Shown here: piece by piece, positions 1-9,381 of the stretch
How the letters are laid out: each line of letters starts with the position of its first letter
Position numbering within the stretch: the first letter of the stretch is position 1
From: Actinophytocola algeriensis
Lineage (GTDB): Bacteria > Actinomycetota > Actinomycetes > Mycobacteriales > Pseudonocardiaceae
DNA: 64,000 bases
NCBI RefSeq assembly: GCF_014203735.1
Contig: NZ_JACHJQ010000001.1
Coordinates: 186,001 to 250,000, forward strand
Direction: 5' to 3'
Notes under the pieces: model-generated
The model's input: the letters and a program-made list of their open reading frames with translations, nothing else
The model's database searches: none
What the model was told of the DNA's origin: nothing
Made by a program: the position numbers and the translations under genes

Positions 1-786
1 TACACGCCCGGTGTGCCGTGGGAGAACGTCTTCTACGAGGTCGTCGACCTGGAAATACTGCAGATCGCGTCGGACAGCTTCCAGCTGGACCCGAAGGTCT
101 ACCGGGCGGGCCGCACGACGGAACGCTGGAACGTCGGCGTCCGCGGCCCCGCCATGCCTCGGAACCCGTACGGCGCCCACCACACCGCGGGTCGCACGGG
201 TGACGAACTGGCGGTCGAGCTGCCGCTGCTGGCCGACCAGGACCCCGGCCGGATCGGGTACCCGGCGGGCGGGGGCAGCCTGACGTTGCTGCGGGACGGC
301 GAGGTCGTCGACGAGCAGCCGTCCGCGTCGTACGGGGTGTTCGACGTCGGACCCGGGCAGGCGGTGTACACGTTGCGCGCCAACCACGAGCGGACCGGCG
401 CCCGACTGTCCACACAGGTCAGTGCCGAGTGGACGTTCACCTCCGGGCACACGGCGGAGCCGACCGCGCTGCCACTGCTCGCGGTGCGGTTCGCGCCGGA
501 CCTGGACGACCGCAACGCGGCACCGGCCGGGAAGCGGTTCGCCATCCCGGTGTACGTGCAGCGCAACGGATCCGGTGTGGCCGGCGTCGGCGCCCCGGCG
601 GTCGAGGTGTCCTACGACGACGGCAGGACGTGGCGGAAGGCCAAGGTCAGCCGTGACCACGGCCGGTGGCGGGCGACCGTCGACCACCCGGCGGGAGCCG
701 AGTTCGTGTCGCTGCGGTCGAGTGTGTCCGACCGGGACGGCAACGCGCAGCGCCAGACCGTGATCAGGGCGTACGCGCTGAAGTGA
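1..786 (+). CDS. C-terminal part of a secreted S8 (subtilisin-like) peptidase, 5' truncated by window edge
   Basis: The reading frame is open from the first base of the window and ends in TGA, giving about 261 residues of the end of a larger protein. No protease catalytic motif lies in this part. The segment is beta-rich and ends with a stretch (YDDGRTWRKAKV, then VSDRDGNAQRQTV) resembling the C-terminal domain of large actinobacterial S8 serine peptidases, as I know that family. The assignment rests only on this tail, so it is moderate. The upstream catalytic domain and signal peptide should lie outside the window. The next gene starts 59 bases downstream with its own strong ribosome binding site. 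Confidence 0.55.
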   Translation, partial: YTPGVPWENVFYEVVDLEILQIASDSFQLDPKVYRAGRTTERWNVGVRGPAMPRNPYGAHHTAGRTGDELAVELPLLADQDPGRIGYPAGGGSLTLLRDGEVVDEQPSASYGVFDVGPGQAVYTLRANHERTGARLSTQVSAEWTFTSGHTAEPTALPLLAVRFAPDLDDRNAAPAGKRFAIPVYVQRNGSGVAGVGAPAVEVSYDDGRTWRKAKVSRDHGRWRATVDHPAGAEFVSLRSSVSDRDGNAQRQTVIRAYALK

Positions 787-845
787 GACGAGTGGCGCCG
801 CCGCCCGCCATACTGGGAAGGTCACCGACCAGGAGGAGGGCGGCG

Positions 846-1628
846 TTGCCCACCATCGACGTCAACGGCACAATGCTCGGCTACGACGACACCGGCGGCC
901 CCGGCCCCGCGGTCCTGCTGAGCCACTCGCTGTTCTTCGACCGCACGATGTTCGCCGCGCAGGTGGCCGAGTTCGGGCGCCGCTACCGCGTCGTCACCTA
1001 CGACCACCGAGGGCAGGGCGAGAGCGCCCGGTCCCCGTATGTCGACATGGACACCCTCGCGGACGACGCCGCCTCGCTGGTCACCGCACTGGACCTCGGG
1101 CCCGCGCACGTCGTCGGCCACTCGATGGGCGGGTTCGTCGCACTGCGGATCGCCGCACGGCACCCGGAGCTGCTGCGGTCCGCCGTGGTCCTGTCCTCGT
1201 CCGCCGACGAGGAGGGGCAGGTCGAGAACTTCCAGGCACTGCTGGAGTACGCGCGCACCGCCGGTATCCCGGAGGCCGTGGATGCCCTGGCGCACACCAT
1301 GTTCGGCGACACCACGATCGCGGCACGGGTCGCGCTGCTGCAACGCTGGCGGCGCCACTTCGCCGCACTGGACGAGTCGATCCTCACCGCCGCCGAGGGC
1401 GTGGTGCACCGCAAGGCGGTCGTCGGTGAGCTGGTCGGCTGCACCGTGCCCATGCTGGTGTTGTCCGGCGCCGAGGACCACGCCTACCCACCGGAACTGT
1501 CCCGCCGGATCGCCGACACCGCCGCGAACGCCCAGCACCTCACGGTCCGCGGCGCAGGGCACTCGCTGGCGGTCGAGCGACCGGACGTGGTCAACGACCT
1601 CATGGCCGCACACTTCGCGGCCACATAG
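846..1628 (+). CDS. alpha/beta-fold hydrolase (3-oxoadipate enol-lactonase-like)
   Basis: A 260-residue cytoplasmic alpha/beta hydrolase. The nucleophile elbow GHSMGGF is near residue 94, the acid lies in LSGAEDHAYP and the catalytic histidine in GAGHSL near the C-terminus, so the triad looks complete. Size and the DHRGQGES segment fit the lactonase/haloperoxidase subfamily; the substrate cannot be read from sequence. The start chosen is TTG at 846 because AGGAGGAGGG lies 6-15 bases upstream; a longer frame from 666 would overlap the preceding gene. It is followed by a strong bidirectional terminator shared with the convergent lipoprotein gene. Confidence 0.85.
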   Translation: MPTIDVNGTMLGYDDTGGPGPAVLLSHSLFFDRTMFAAQVAEFGRRYRVVTYDHRGQGESARSPYVDMDTLADDAASLVTALDLGPAHVVGHSMGGFVALRIAARHPELLRSAVVLSSSADEEGQVENFQALLEYARTAGIPEAVDALAHTMFGDTTIAARVALLQRWRRHFAALDESILTAAEGVVHRKAVVGELVGCTVPMLVLSGAEDHAYPPELSRRIADTAANAQHLTVRGAGHSLAVERPDVVNDLMAAHFAAT

Positions 1629-1650
1629 CCGGGACACCGCAAGCCGGGAC

Positions 1651-1689
1651 ACAGAAACGCCCCCGCGTCGTCGCGGGGGCGCTTCTGTG
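1651..1689. terminator. bidirectional intrinsic terminator
   Basis: Inverted repeat with arms ACAGAAACGCCCCCGCG and CGCGGGGGCGCTTCTGT around a TCGT loop. It sits between the convergent hydrolase and lipoprotein genes and can serve both. Confidence 0.85.
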
Positions 1690-1700
1690 TTCGTGCTGCG

Positions 1701-2543
1701 TCAGCTGCCCGGGAACTCGGCGATCTCGTCCGCGGCGGGCGCGGTGATGTCCACCGGCTTGCCCCAGTCCGTGTAGTCGATCTGCATCTTGACCGACTCG
1801 GTCTTGCCGGAGGCCGGGTTCGGCGTCGGCATGTCCATCGTGAAGCGGACCGGCAGGTCGTCCTCGTCGATCCACACGTCGACCGGGAAGTCCTTCAGAC
1901 CGGACTGGATCGCCTGGTCCATGGCGGACTTCATCGTCGGGTCTTCCTGGTTCGCGGCCAGTTTCTCGACGTCGACGGTGATCGTGTAGTGCGTGGTCTG
2001 CTTGCCGTCGAGCTCTTCTTCCTTGGTGTCGGTGATCTCACCGGCCTTCTCGAACTGCTCGAGCGTCGCACGCGGGTCCGCGTTCTTGCTCATCTGCTCG
2101 GTCATGCCGCCGAGGGCCTGCGCCATCGGGTTGCTCTTGTCGTTGGCGTCGATCTTCAGCCACGACTTGCCCGGCTCCAGCTCCTGCGGGAGCTTGATGT
2201 AGAAGATGTTGTCCAGCAACACCATCGACATCGTGCCTTCGGGCGTGGTCATGTCCATGGACATGGCCGCGTTGTCGGCGGACATGCGGAGGTCGCCCTC
2301 GCCGGTCAGCTGCTGACCAGCAGCGTCCGCCGAGATCTTCATGTGGGCGGTGCTCGTCTCGGACGTCTGCTCGCCGATCGACTTGGCGAGGTCGGCGAGA
2401 CTCGCCGCCGCCACCGAACCGCCGCCTGAGCTGTCCCCGCCAGAGTTGTTCGACGACGAATCGCCGGATCCCCCGTTGTCCCCGCACGCGCCCAGCGTCA
2501 ACGCCAACGCGAACGCGGACAGCGCGATGCCTGCCTTGCGCAT
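1701..2543 (-). CDS. LppX/LprAFG-like lipoprotein
   Basis: A 280-residue exported lipoprotein. Residues 1-19 form a signal peptide with lipobox TLGAC and Cys20 as the lipidation site, followed by a Ser/Gly/Asn-rich linker (about 21-45). The rest resembles the LppX_LprAFG/DUF1396 fold: an N-terminal helix then long beta strands (DLRMSADNAAMSMDM, NIFYIKL, TTHYTITVDVEKL, VDVWIDEDDLPVRFTMDM). Family members carry lipids or lipoglycans in the cell envelope; that role is inferred. The start at 2543 is set by the signal peptide; the frame runs further upstream without a plausible start. It is convergent with the upstream hydrolase. Confidence 0.85.
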   Translation of the reverse strand: MRKAGIALSAFALALTLGACGDNGGSGDSSSNNSGGDSSGGGSVAAASLADLAKSIGEQTSETSTAHMKISADAAGQQLTGEGDLRMSADNAAMSMDMTTPEGTMSMVLLDNIFYIKLPQELEPGKSWLKIDANDKSNPMAQALGGMTEQMSKNADPRATLEQFEKAGEITDTKEEELDGKQTTHYTITVDVEKLAANQEDPTMKSAMDQAIQSGLKDFPVDVWIDEDDLPVRFTMDMPTPNPASGKTESVKMQIDYTDWGKPVDITAPAADEIAEFPGS

Positions 2544-2967
2544 AGCCTGTTCTCCCTTGGTGAATGTGCGGACAGAGTAGCCCGGACGGCCGCGTCCTAT
2601 ACGCCGGGTGCGCAAGGTTTGTCCGTCCTGATCGGTGAAGTAGTCCCCTGCCTCGCGTTCCTGAGACGGACGCGGCGCGGTTCGGTTCCCGGCTTCGGTC
2701 CTTCGTCGGGAAGGAAGTGAGCTAGTGCTGTGTCCACCGACGTCTGCCGGGTCCTGCGGCGGGTCCGGCCAAGCTGACGGTGATCGCCCGTGCCGGGGTG
2801 GGCTGGCACAACGGACGTCGTGAGGGCGCCGAGGGGCGCGAGCCCTCACACCACACCGACCCATGCCAAGCCACCGAAGATGCCAACCCAGGGAGCCATC
2901 CCGGAGGCCTGCCCCTCCGGCGAGGACAAACCACGAACCCAACACGGCCAACGTAAGTGGACAGCAA
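2544..2967. other. 424-bp intergenic region without a convincing gene
   Basis: The first about 60 bases upstream of the lipoprotein should hold its promoter. From 2719 onward the region is occupied by a dispersed repeat (separate entry). The short frames here are repeat-encoded and have no ribosome binding site. Confidence 0.6.
2719..2925 (+). repeat. dispersed intergenic repeat A, copy 1
   Basis: About 207 bp, matched in inverse orientation by 58609-58817. Both copies begin GAGCTAGTGC and end near CCTCCGGCGAGGA. The best-conserved part (2831-2925) includes AGCCACCGAAGATGCCAACC and a hairpin whose arms are AGGGGC/AGCCCT. By eye the last 95 bp are about 85-90% identical and the first half is looser. 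The copy lies downstream of rsgA. Confidence 0.75.
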
Positions 2968-3993
2968 CTAGTCCACGTGCTCGTCGAGGCGGGCGCGGGA
3001 GGTGAGGAGCCTGCGGAGCGACTCGAGCCTGCCCGGCCGGGCCAGGCCCGCCTCGGTGACCACGTCGAGCATGCAGTCCGGGTCCTCGGGCGGGCCGAGG
3101 TGACCGCAGTTCGACGGGCACTCCTCCACGGGCTCCACGAACTCGGGGAACGCGGCCACGATGTCGTCCGGCTCGATGTGGGCCAGGCCGAACGAGCGGA
3201 TGCCCGGCGTGTCCACCACCCAGCCGCCTGCCGGGAGTGGCAGTGCGACGGCCGTGGTCGACGTGTGCCTGCCCTTGCCGACGGCGCTCACGGCGCTCAC
3301 CGCGCGGAACGCGTCCGGCACCAGCTTGTTGACCAGCGTCGACTTGCCGACACCGGAGTGGCCGACGAGCGCGGACACCTGGTCGGTCAGCCGTTCGCGC
3401 ACCTCGTCCGGCTCCTGGTCGCTACGCGTGATCAGCATGGGCAGCTCCAGGTCCGCGTACGCCTCGACGATGTCGTCCGCACTCGCGAGGTCAGACTTCG
3501 TCAGGCACAGCACCGGTTTCAGGCCACCCGCGTACGCGGCGACGAGGCAGCGGTCGATGAACCCGGTGCGCGGCGGGGGATCGGCGAGCGAGCACACGAT
3601 CAGCAGCTGCTGCGCGTTCGCCACGACCACCCGCTCGTACGGGTCGTTGTCGTCGGCGGTGCGGCGCAGGACGCTGCTGCGGTCGGCCACCCGCACGACC
3701 CGCGCGAGCGTGTCCGGCCGCCCGGACGTGTCACCCACCAGGTCGACGAGGTCGCCGACGACGATCGGGGTACGGCCCAGCTCGCGGGCACGCATCGCGA
3801 CGACCTCGTGGTCCGGTTTGCCGTCCAGCGCGCACGTCCACCGGCCGCGGTCGACGCCGACGACCATCGCCATGCGCGCGTCGGCGTGCTCCGGCCTGAT
3901 CTTGCTGCGCGGCCGGGTGCCCTTGCCGGGGCGCACCCGGACATCCGACTCGTCCAGGCGATCCCAGTCCGACTTCCGGCCGCGTCTGCTCAT
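2968..3993 (-). CDS. rsgA: small ribosomal subunit biogenesis GTPase RsgA
   Basis: 341 residues, normal for the family. The GTPase motifs are circularly permuted as expected: G4 TKSD (165-168) comes before G1 GHSGVGKS (211-218) and G3 DTPG (261-264). An OB-fold domain precedes them and a C-terminal zinc site is visible (Cys292, Cys296, His298, Cys307). RsgA helps late 30S subunit maturation. The gene begins 4 bases after the aroA stop, so the two form an operon, the same pair order I recall from M. tuberculosis (Rv3228/Rv3227). Confidence 0.95.
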   Translation of the reverse strand: MSRRGRKSDWDRLDESDVRVRPGKGTRPRSKIRPEHADARMAMVVGVDRGRWTCALDGKPDHEVVAMRARELGRTPIVVGDLVDLVGDTSGRPDTLARVVRVADRSSVLRRTADDNDPYERVVVANAQQLLIVCSLADPPPRTGFIDRCLVAAYAGGLKPVLCLTKSDLASADDIVEAYADLELPMLITRSDQEPDEVRERLTDQVSALVGHSGVGKSTLVNKLVPDAFRAVSAVSAVGKGRHTSTTAVALPLPAGGWVVDTPGIRSFGLAHIEPDDIVAAFPEFVEPVEECPSNCGHLGPPEDPDCMLDVVTEAGLARPGRLESLRRLLTSRARLDEHVD

Positions 3994-3997
3994 GCCG

Positions 3998-5287
3998 TCA
4001 CCGCTCGTCGGAGAGCATGTCCGCCCACATGGCGGGGAAGTCCGGCAGTGTCTTCGCCGTGGTCGCGATGTCGTCGACCTCCATGCCGGGCACGGCGAGG
4101 CCGACGATCGCGCCCGCGGTCGCCATCCGGTGGTCGGCGTAGGCGTGCCACAGGCCCGCGTGCAGCGGTTTGGGCCGGATCTCCAGGCCGTCCTCGGTCT
4201 CGGTCGCGCCGCCGCCGAGCGCGTTGATCTCGGTGACCAGCGCGGCGAGCCGGTCGGTCTCGTGGCCGCGCAGGTGGGCGATGCCGCGCAGCACGCTCGG
4301 GCTGTGCGCCAGCACGGCCAGCGCGGCGACGGTCGGGGTCAGCTCGCCGACGTCGCGCAGGTCGACGTCGATGCCCTGCAGCTGGTCGGGGCCGTGCACG
4401 GTCAGCCCGGCGGCGTCGCGGGTGACCGTGCAGCCCATGCGGGACGCGATCTCGCCGAACGCGTCACCCGGTTGGGTGGTGTTCTCCGGCCAGCCGGGCA
4501 CCGTGACGGAGCCGCCGGTGGCGGCCGCGGCGGCCAGGAACGGTGTCGCGTTCGACAGGTCCGGCTCGACGGCCCATTCGCGGGCGGCGATCGGGCCGGG
4601 CTCGACGCGCCACGTGTTCGGCTCGCTGTCGTCGACGGTCACGCCCGCGTCGCGCAGCATCCGCACGGTCATGTCGATGTGGGGGAGTGAGGGGACGGGC
4701 TTGCCTGCTGTGGTGTCCCTGTGGTGGACGGTCACGCCTGCCTCGTACCGCGCCCCGGCCAGCAGCAGGCCCGACACGAACTGTGAGGACGCGGACGCGT
4801 CGATCGTGACGGCACCACCCGGGAGACCGCCCTTGCCGTGCAGCGTGAACGGCAGCGCGTCGCCGTCGATGTCGGTGCCCAGGGCACGCAGCGCGTCGAG
4901 CACGGTGCGCATGGGCCGCTCACGGGCTCGTGCGTCGCCGTCGAAGTGGATGTCGCCGTCGGCGATCGCGGCGGCGGGCGGCACGAACCGCATGACCGTG
5001 CCCGCGAGCCCGCAGTCGACCCGCGCGGGCCCGCGCAGCCCGCGGTGCGCGGCGACGATCACCTGGTCACCGCCGTCCCCGGCGTCACTGACAGGCACGC
5101 CGAGGGCCTGCAGCGCGTCGATCATGAGGCGGCTGTCGCGGCTGCGCAGCGCACCGGTCAGCGTGCCGCCGCCGTCGCTCAGCGCGGCCAGCAGCAGCGC
5201 CCGGTTCGTGATCGACTTCGAACCCGGCACGGCCACGGTGGCGCGCACGGGCGCGGTCGCGGACGGTGCGGCCCAGGGCTGTGTCAT
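3998..5287 (-). CDS. aroA: 3-phosphoshikimate 1-carboxyvinyltransferase (EPSP synthase)
   Basis: 429 residues; sixth step of the shikimate pathway, joining phosphoenolpyruvate to shikimate-3-phosphate in the cytoplasm. Family signatures are present: [16 protein letters not shown] near residue 21, an LAGTVMRF segment, and [11 protein letters not shown] with HRMATA near the C-terminus. The start ATG at 5287 (MTQPW) is chosen because the longer frame would run into the divergent SRAP gene and lacks homologous sequence. It is the first gene of the aroA-rsgA operon. Confidence 0.96.
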   Translation of the reverse strand: MTQPWAAPSATAPVRATVAVPGSKSITNRALLLAALSDGGGTLTGALRSRDSRLMIDALQALGVPVSDAGDGGDQVIVAAHRGLRGPARVDCGLAGTVMRFVPPAAAIADGDIHFDGDARARERPMRTVLDALRALGTDIDGDALPFTLHGKGGLPGGAVTIDASASSQFVSGLLLAGARYEAGVTVHHRDTTAGKPVPSLPHIDMTVRMLRDAGVTVDDSEPNTWRVEPGPIAAREWAVEPDLSNATPFLAAAAATGGSVTVPGWPENTTQPGDAFGEIASRMGCTVTRDAAGLTVHGPDQLQGIDVDLRDVGELTPTVAALAVLAHSPSVLRGIAHLRGHETDRLAALVTEINALGGGATETEDGLEIRPKPLHAGLWHAYADHRMATAGAIVGLAVPGMEVDDIATTAKTLPDFPAMWADMLSDER

Positions 5288-5369
5288 ACCCGCATGATCC
5301 CGCATGGTCCCGCACGCGGTGCAGACTGTCGGTGGGCCATGACACGATCCTGGCCAGGAGGTGATCGAG

Positions 5370-6128
5370 GTGTGCGGGAGATACGCCGCCACGAAGGACC
5401 CGGCCACGCTGGCCGCGGAGTTCGACGCGCTCGACGCGATGGACGACCACGCGCCCGCCACGGACTACAACGTGGCGCCCACCAAGGACGTGGTGGCCGT
5501 CGTGCAGCGGCACCCGCGGGACGAGGAGGGCAACCCGGACCCGTCGACCACCGTGCGCAGCCTGCGGGTGATGCGCTGGGGCCTGATCCCGGTGTGGGCG
5601 AAGGACATGTCCATCGGCGCCCGGATGATCAACGCGCGTGCCGAGAAAGCCGCGACGACCTCGGCGTTCCGCACGTCGGTGGCCAAGCGCCGCTGCCTCA
5701 TCCCGGCTGACGGCTGGTACGAGTGGCGCCGGGAGGGCAAGGTCAAGCAGCCGTTCTTCATGACCAGGCCGGACGGGCACAGCCTCGCCATGGCCGGTCT
5801 GTGGTCGGTGTGGCGGGATCCGGCGGTCGAGGACGGGCCACCGGTCGTGAGCGCGTCCGTGCTGACCACCGACGCGGTCGGCAGGCTCAGCGACATCCAC
5901 GACCGGATGCCCCTGCTCATGACGCCGGACAAGTGGGCGGCCTGGCTCGACCCCGACGTGGACGAGGTCGACGAGCTGCTGGCCACGCCGCCGCCCGAGC
6001 ACTTCGTGGCGGCGCTGGAGGTGCGACCGGTGTCCACCAAGGTCAACAACGTCCGCAACAACGGCCCCGAGTTACTCGAACAGGACGAGGAGAGCACCGA
6101 CCTCACCCTGTTCGACAACCCGTCATGA
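5370..6128 (+). CDS. SOS response-associated peptidase family protein (SRAP/YedK/HMCES)
   Basis: 252 residues. SRAP proteins crosslink to abasic sites in single-stranded DNA through the N-terminal cysteine left after Met removal. The start GTG at 5370 gives M-C-G-R-Y, exposing Cys2; an upstream GTG at 5361 would bury it, and the motif AGGAGGTGATC just upstream fits the 5370 start. Other active-site parts are visible: YNVAPT with Asn34, WYEW with the glutamate, and IHDRMP with the histidine. It is divergent from aroA across 82 bases and overlaps the next gene by ATGA. Confidence 0.93.
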   Translation: MCGRYAATKDPATLAAEFDALDAMDDHAPATDYNVAPTKDVVAVVQRHPRDEEGNPDPSTTVRSLRVMRWGLIPVWAKDMSIGARMINARAEKAATTSAFRTSVAKRRCLIPADGWYEWRREGKVKQPFFMTRPDGHSLAMAGLWSVWRDPAVEDGPPVVSASVLTTDAVGRLSDIHDRMPLLMTPDKWAAWLDPDVDEVDELLATPPPEHFVAALEVRPVSTKVNNVRNNGPELLEQDEESTDLTLFDNPS

Positions 6129-6736
6129 CCACGCTGAGCATCGACACGCCACACGGGCCCGCCCGCGCGGAGCTGCACTGCGCGCCGGAGGGCCGCGCCG
6201 GGCTGCTCCTCGGGCACGGTGCGGGCGGCGGTGTCGGTGCGCCCGACCTGGTCGCGGCCACCCGGGGCGCGACCGCCGCCGGTGTGCACGTGGCGCTGGT
6301 CGAGCAGCCCTACCGGGTCGCCGGCCGCCGCGCGCCCGCCCCGGCCGGACAGCTCGACACGGCGTGGCTGGCGGTGGTGGAGCGGCTGTCACGCGAGTGG
6401 TTCCACGAGTTACCCCTCGTGTTCGGCGGCCGGTCGTCGGGCGCCAGGGTGGCCTGCCGCACCTCCGAGGAAGGGCAGGCCGTGGCTGTCCTGTGCCTGG
6501 CGTTCCCCGTGCACCCGCCGGGTAGGCCGGAAAAGTCCCGTATGTCCGAGCTGGCTGGCGTGACAGTGCCCACGCTGGTGGTCCAGGGCGAGTCGGACCC
6601 GTTCGGCATGCCGGGCCCCGGTCACCACAGGGAGATCGTCGTCATGCCGGGTGACCACTCGCTGAAACGCGATGCCACAGGCATTTCCCGGACCGTGGAG
6701 GAGTGGCTGGGCCGGATCCTGCGGCCCCTCGACTAG
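6125..6736 (+). CDS. alpha/beta hydrolase of the KANL3/Tex30 (dienelactone hydrolase-like) type
   Basis: 203 residues; begins in the ATGA overlap with the SRAP gene, so translation is coupled. LLLGHGAGGG near residue 28 is the oxyanion region, GGRSSGARVA near residue 100 the nucleophile elbow, VVQGESDPFG carries the acid and PGDHSL the histidine. The substrate is unknown. The SigR promoter of the next gene overlaps the stop codon of this one. Confidence 0.8.
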   Translation: MTTLSIDTPHGPARAELHCAPEGRAGLLLGHGAGGGVGAPDLVAATRGATAAGVHVALVEQPYRVAGRRAPAPAGQLDTAWLAVVERLSREWFHELPLVFGGRSSGARVACRTSEEGQAVAVLCLAFPVHPPGRPEKSRMSELAGVTVPTLVVQGESDPFGMPGPGHHREIVVMPGDHSLKRDATGISRTVEEWLGRILRPLD

Positions 6737-6762
6737 GGAATTCGCACGGGTGAGTCCGCGTT
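6736..6762 (+). promoter_or_regulatory. SigR-type (oxidative stress) promoter of sigR
   Basis: GGGAAT at 6736-6741 and GTT at 6760-6762 separated by 18 bases match the consensus known for SigR/SigH promoters (GGAAT-N18-GTT). It starts on the last base of the upstream stop codon and lies about 90 bases before the sigR start, as expected for autoregulation. Confidence 0.85.
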
Positions 6763-6855
6763 GTGCATGACGTGCTGACTCAGACTCGCCGCGTATCCTC
6801 ACAGGGGTCCTATGCCATTCCGATGATGGGACAGTTCCGACTGGAAGGGAGCACG

Positions 6856-7482
6856 GTGCCGAGCACCGAAACCCAGCCAACCCCCCAGGCTGAGACCGAG
6901 CAGGAGCGGGCAGAGCGCTTCGAGCGCGACGCCATGCCGCTGCTCGACCAGCTGTACTCCGCCGCGCTGCGCATGACGCGCAACCCGGCCGACGCCGAAG
7001 ACCTGGTCCAGGAGACCTACCTCAAGGCCTACGCCGCGTTCGCGTCGTTCTCGGCGGGCACCAACCTGAAGGCCTGGCTCTACCGCATCCTCACCAATAC
7101 CTACATCAACGGGTACCGGAAGCGGCAGCGCCAGCCCCTGCAGTCCCCGACAGACGAGATCACGGACTGGCAGCTCGCGCAGGCCGAGTCCCACACGTCG
7201 TCCGGGCTGCGGTCCGCCGAGATCGAGGCGATGGACCGCCTGCCCGACAACGACGTGAAGGAGGCCCTGCAGCAGCTGCCGGAGGATTTCCGGCTCGCCG
7301 TCTACCTGGCCGATGTCGAGGGCTTCGCTTACAAGGAGATCGCGGAGATAATGCACACGCCGATCGGAACGGTGATGTCTCGACTGCACCGTGGCCGGCG
7401 GCAGCTCCGTGACCTGCTGGCCGGGGTCGCACGTGACCGCGGGTTCCTGCGGTCGGCGAAGCATGAGGTGACCGGATCATGA
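6856..7482 (+). CDS. sigR: ECF RNA polymerase sigma factor SigR/SigH
   Basis: 208 residues. Region 2 ([18 protein letters not shown], then [19 protein letters not shown]) and region 4 ([33 protein letters not shown]) are clear. It directs the thiol-oxidative-stress response, with its activity held by the zinc anti-sigma factor encoded next. The start GTG at 6856 is preceded by GGAAGGGAG. The frame stays open upstream to GTG at 6763, giving a possible 31-residue N-terminal extension; a longer SigR isoform from an upstream start is known in Streptomyces. Its stop overlaps the rsrA start (ATGA). Confidence 0.95.
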   Translation: MPSTETQPTPQAETEQERAERFERDAMPLLDQLYSAALRMTRNPADAEDLVQETYLKAYAAFASFSAGTNLKAWLYRILTNTYINGYRKRQRQPLQSPTDEITDWQLAQAESHTSSGLRSAEIEAMDRLPDNDVKEALQQLPEDFRLAVYLADVEGFAYKEIAEIMHTPIGTVMSRLHRGRRQLRDLLAGVARDRGFLRSAKHEVTGS

Positions 7483-7763
7483 GCTGCGGCGAACCACATG
7501 AGACCGATTGCTCGGAGGTGCTGTCCGAAGTGTGGCTCTTCCTTGACCACGAGTGCGACGGCAAACGCCGTCAGCTGCTGGAACAGCACCTCGACGAGTG
7601 CAGCCCGTGCCTCGAGCAGTTCGGCATCGAGGAACACCTGAAGGTGTTGCTCGCCCGCAAGTGCGGCGGCGAACACGCCCCCGACTCCCTGAAGCAGCGG
7701 CTCCGCGCCGAGATCAGGAGAACGGTCATCGATCAGGGTGGCGTGCCCGTGCAGGACAAGTAG
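7479..7763 (+). CDS. rsrA: zinc-binding redox anti-sigma factor RsrA/RshA
   Basis: 94 residues. The H-x3-C-x2-C motif of ZAS anti-sigma factors is at His37, Cys41, Cys44, and Cys11 is also present; as I recall, these are the positions used in Streptomyces RsrA. In the reduced state it holds SigR; disulfide formation releases zinc and the sigma factor. It is translationally coupled to sigR and ends 3 bases before the histidine kinase start. The M. tuberculosis locus has a small biotinyl-carrier gene (TB7.3) after rshA; none fits here. Confidence 0.95.
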   Translation: MSCGEPHETDCSEVLSEVWLFLDHECDGKRRQLLEQHLDECSPCLEQFGIEEHLKVLLARKCGGEHAPDSLKQRLRAEIRRTVIDQGGVPVQDK

Positions 7764-7766
7764 CAC

Positions 7767-9257
7767 TTGTCGACTCTTTCCGATCTCCTCGCGGAGCACA
7801 CCAAGCTGTCCGGTGGCGAGGTCGACCACCTCCAGATGGTCGTCGCCGAGTGGCAGCTCCTGTCCGACCTGTCCTTCGCCGACCTGCTGATGTGGGTTCC
7901 GGTCGGCGAAGGCCGTGAGCTGGACGAGTTCCTGTGCGTGGCCCAGGCCCGCGCGACGACGGCACCGACCGCGCACCCCGAGGACGTGGTCGGCAGCCGG
8001 GTCGCCGTCGGGGAGCACCCCCAGCTGCGCAGGGCGATCCTCGACGCCAGGGTGTGCCGCGAGGAGGACCCGTCCTGGTACCTGGGCGTACCGGTCCGCC
8101 GCGAGACGATCCCGGTCACCTACGACGACCGGGTCATCGCCGTGCTGTCCCGCGAAACGGACCTGGCGGTGCCGAGGGTGCCGTCGTCGCTGGAGATCGC
8201 GTACCTGGGCATCGCCGCGGATCTGTGCCAGATGGTGGCGGACGGCAGCTTCCCAACTTCCGAGCCCGCGGCGGACGTGCACACGTCCCCTCGCGTTGGC
8301 GACGGCCTGATCCGCCTGGACCCGACGGGCGCGGTGGTGTTCGCGTCCCCGAACGCGCAGTCGGCGTACCACCGCATGGGTCATCCCGCGGAACTCGTCG
8401 GCGTCCGCCTGGCGCCGTTGACGAGAGGCCTGATCGCGGACCCGTTCGACGCGACGGAAATAGCGCAAAGAATCCTGGCGGCACTGGACGGCCAGCCGTC
8501 CATGCGAGCGGAAGCGGAATCGGGCCGGGGCGCGGCGGTGCTCTTCCGGGCCCTGCCGTTGCGTCCCGGCGGCAAGGCGGCGGGTGCGCTGGTACTGGTC
8601 CGCGACGTGACCGAGGTCCGGCGCCGGGACCGCGCCCTGATGTCCAAGGACGCGACGATCCGCGAGATCCACCACCGCGTGAAGAACAACCTCCAGACCG
8701 TCGCCGCGTTGCTGCGCCTGCAGTCCCGCCGCACGGCGAGCGAGGAGGCCAGAGCCGCTCTTGGCGAGTCGGTGCGCCGCGTGGCCGCGATCGCGATGGT
8801 CCACGAAGCCCTGTCCACCTCGGTCGACGAACGCGTGGACCTGAACTCGTTGGTGGACAAGGTGATCCCGGTGGTCGGCGATGTGGCTGTGGCGGAGAAC
8901 CACGTCCGCGTCCGCCGCACCGGATCGTTCGGCGTGGTGGCGGCGGAGGTCGCCACCCCACTGGTCATGGTGCTGACCGAACTGGTCCAGAACGCGGTGG
9001 AACACGCCTACCCCCCGGGCGCGAGCGGCGAGGTGGTCGTCTCGGCGGAACGCTCGGCCCGCTGGCTGGACGTGCTGGTCACCGACGACGGGCGAGGCCT
9101 GCCAAGGGGTTTCTCCCTGGAACGTTCGAACGGCCTTGGCCTGCAGATCGTGCGCACCCTGGTGGAGTCCGAGCTGCGCGGCTCACTGTCACTGCGCAGC
9201 AGGCAAAGAGGCGGCACGGAAGCGTCGCTGAGGGTTCCGCTGTCTCACCGCCGCTGA
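7767..9257 (+). CDS. pdtaS: two-component sensor histidine kinase PdtaS
   Basis: 496 residues, soluble. An N-terminal GAF-like domain (about 10-150), a PAS-like domain (about 175-285), then an HWE/HisKA_2-type dimerisation box IHHRVKNNLQ with the phospho-acceptor His302 or His303, and a HATPase domain (VLTELVQNAVEHAYP, DDGRGLP, GLGLQI). In mycobacteria PdtaS signals to the ANTAR RNA-binding regulator PdtaR, which is not encoded in the window. The start is TTG at 7767, 3 bases after rsrA, with AGGAC upstream; this start is less certain. Adjacency to whiB1 is conserved in mycobacteria. Confidence 0.92.
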   Translation: MSTLSDLLAEHTKLSGGEVDHLQMVVAEWQLLSDLSFADLLMWVPVGEGRELDEFLCVAQARATTAPTAHPEDVVGSRVAVGEHPQLRRAILDARVCREEDPSWYLGVPVRRETIPVTYDDRVIAVLSRETDLAVPRVPSSLEIAYLGIAADLCQMVADGSFPTSEPAADVHTSPRVGDGLIRLDPTGAVVFASPNAQSAYHRMGHPAELVGVRLAPLTRGLIADPFDATEIAQRILAALDGQPSMRAEAESGRGAAVLFRALPLRPGGKAAGALVLVRDVTEVRRRDRALMSKDATIREIHHRVKNNLQTVAALLRLQSRRTASEEARAALGESVRRVAAIAMVHEALSTSVDERVDLNSLVDKVIPVVGDVAVAENHVRVRRTGSFGVVAAEVATPLVMVLTELVQNAVEHAYPPGASGEVVVSAERSARWLDVLVTDDGRGLPRGFSLERSNGLGLQIVRTLVESELRGSLSLRSRQRGGTEASLRVPLSHRR

Positions 9258-9381
9258 GGACGGGCGGCCTCCGGCCCCCCAATCACCAGCGTAGCGACGA
9301 GCACCGACATTTCCGTCGCGCGGAAGCGCGGTTGTCCACAGCGGAACCAGTTGTCCCCAGGCGCGACTGCCTCCGCCGGAA

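Noticed and set aside
2722-2967. Short frames of 70-90 codons in the rsgA-lipoprotein gap and at 58458-58921
   Set aside because: They arise from dispersed repeat A, lack ribosome binding sites and differ in frame between the two copies.
2863-4227. 454-codon plus-strand frame over rsgA and aroA
   Set aside because: Antisense of two well-supported genes; composition is typical of a high-GC shadow frame.
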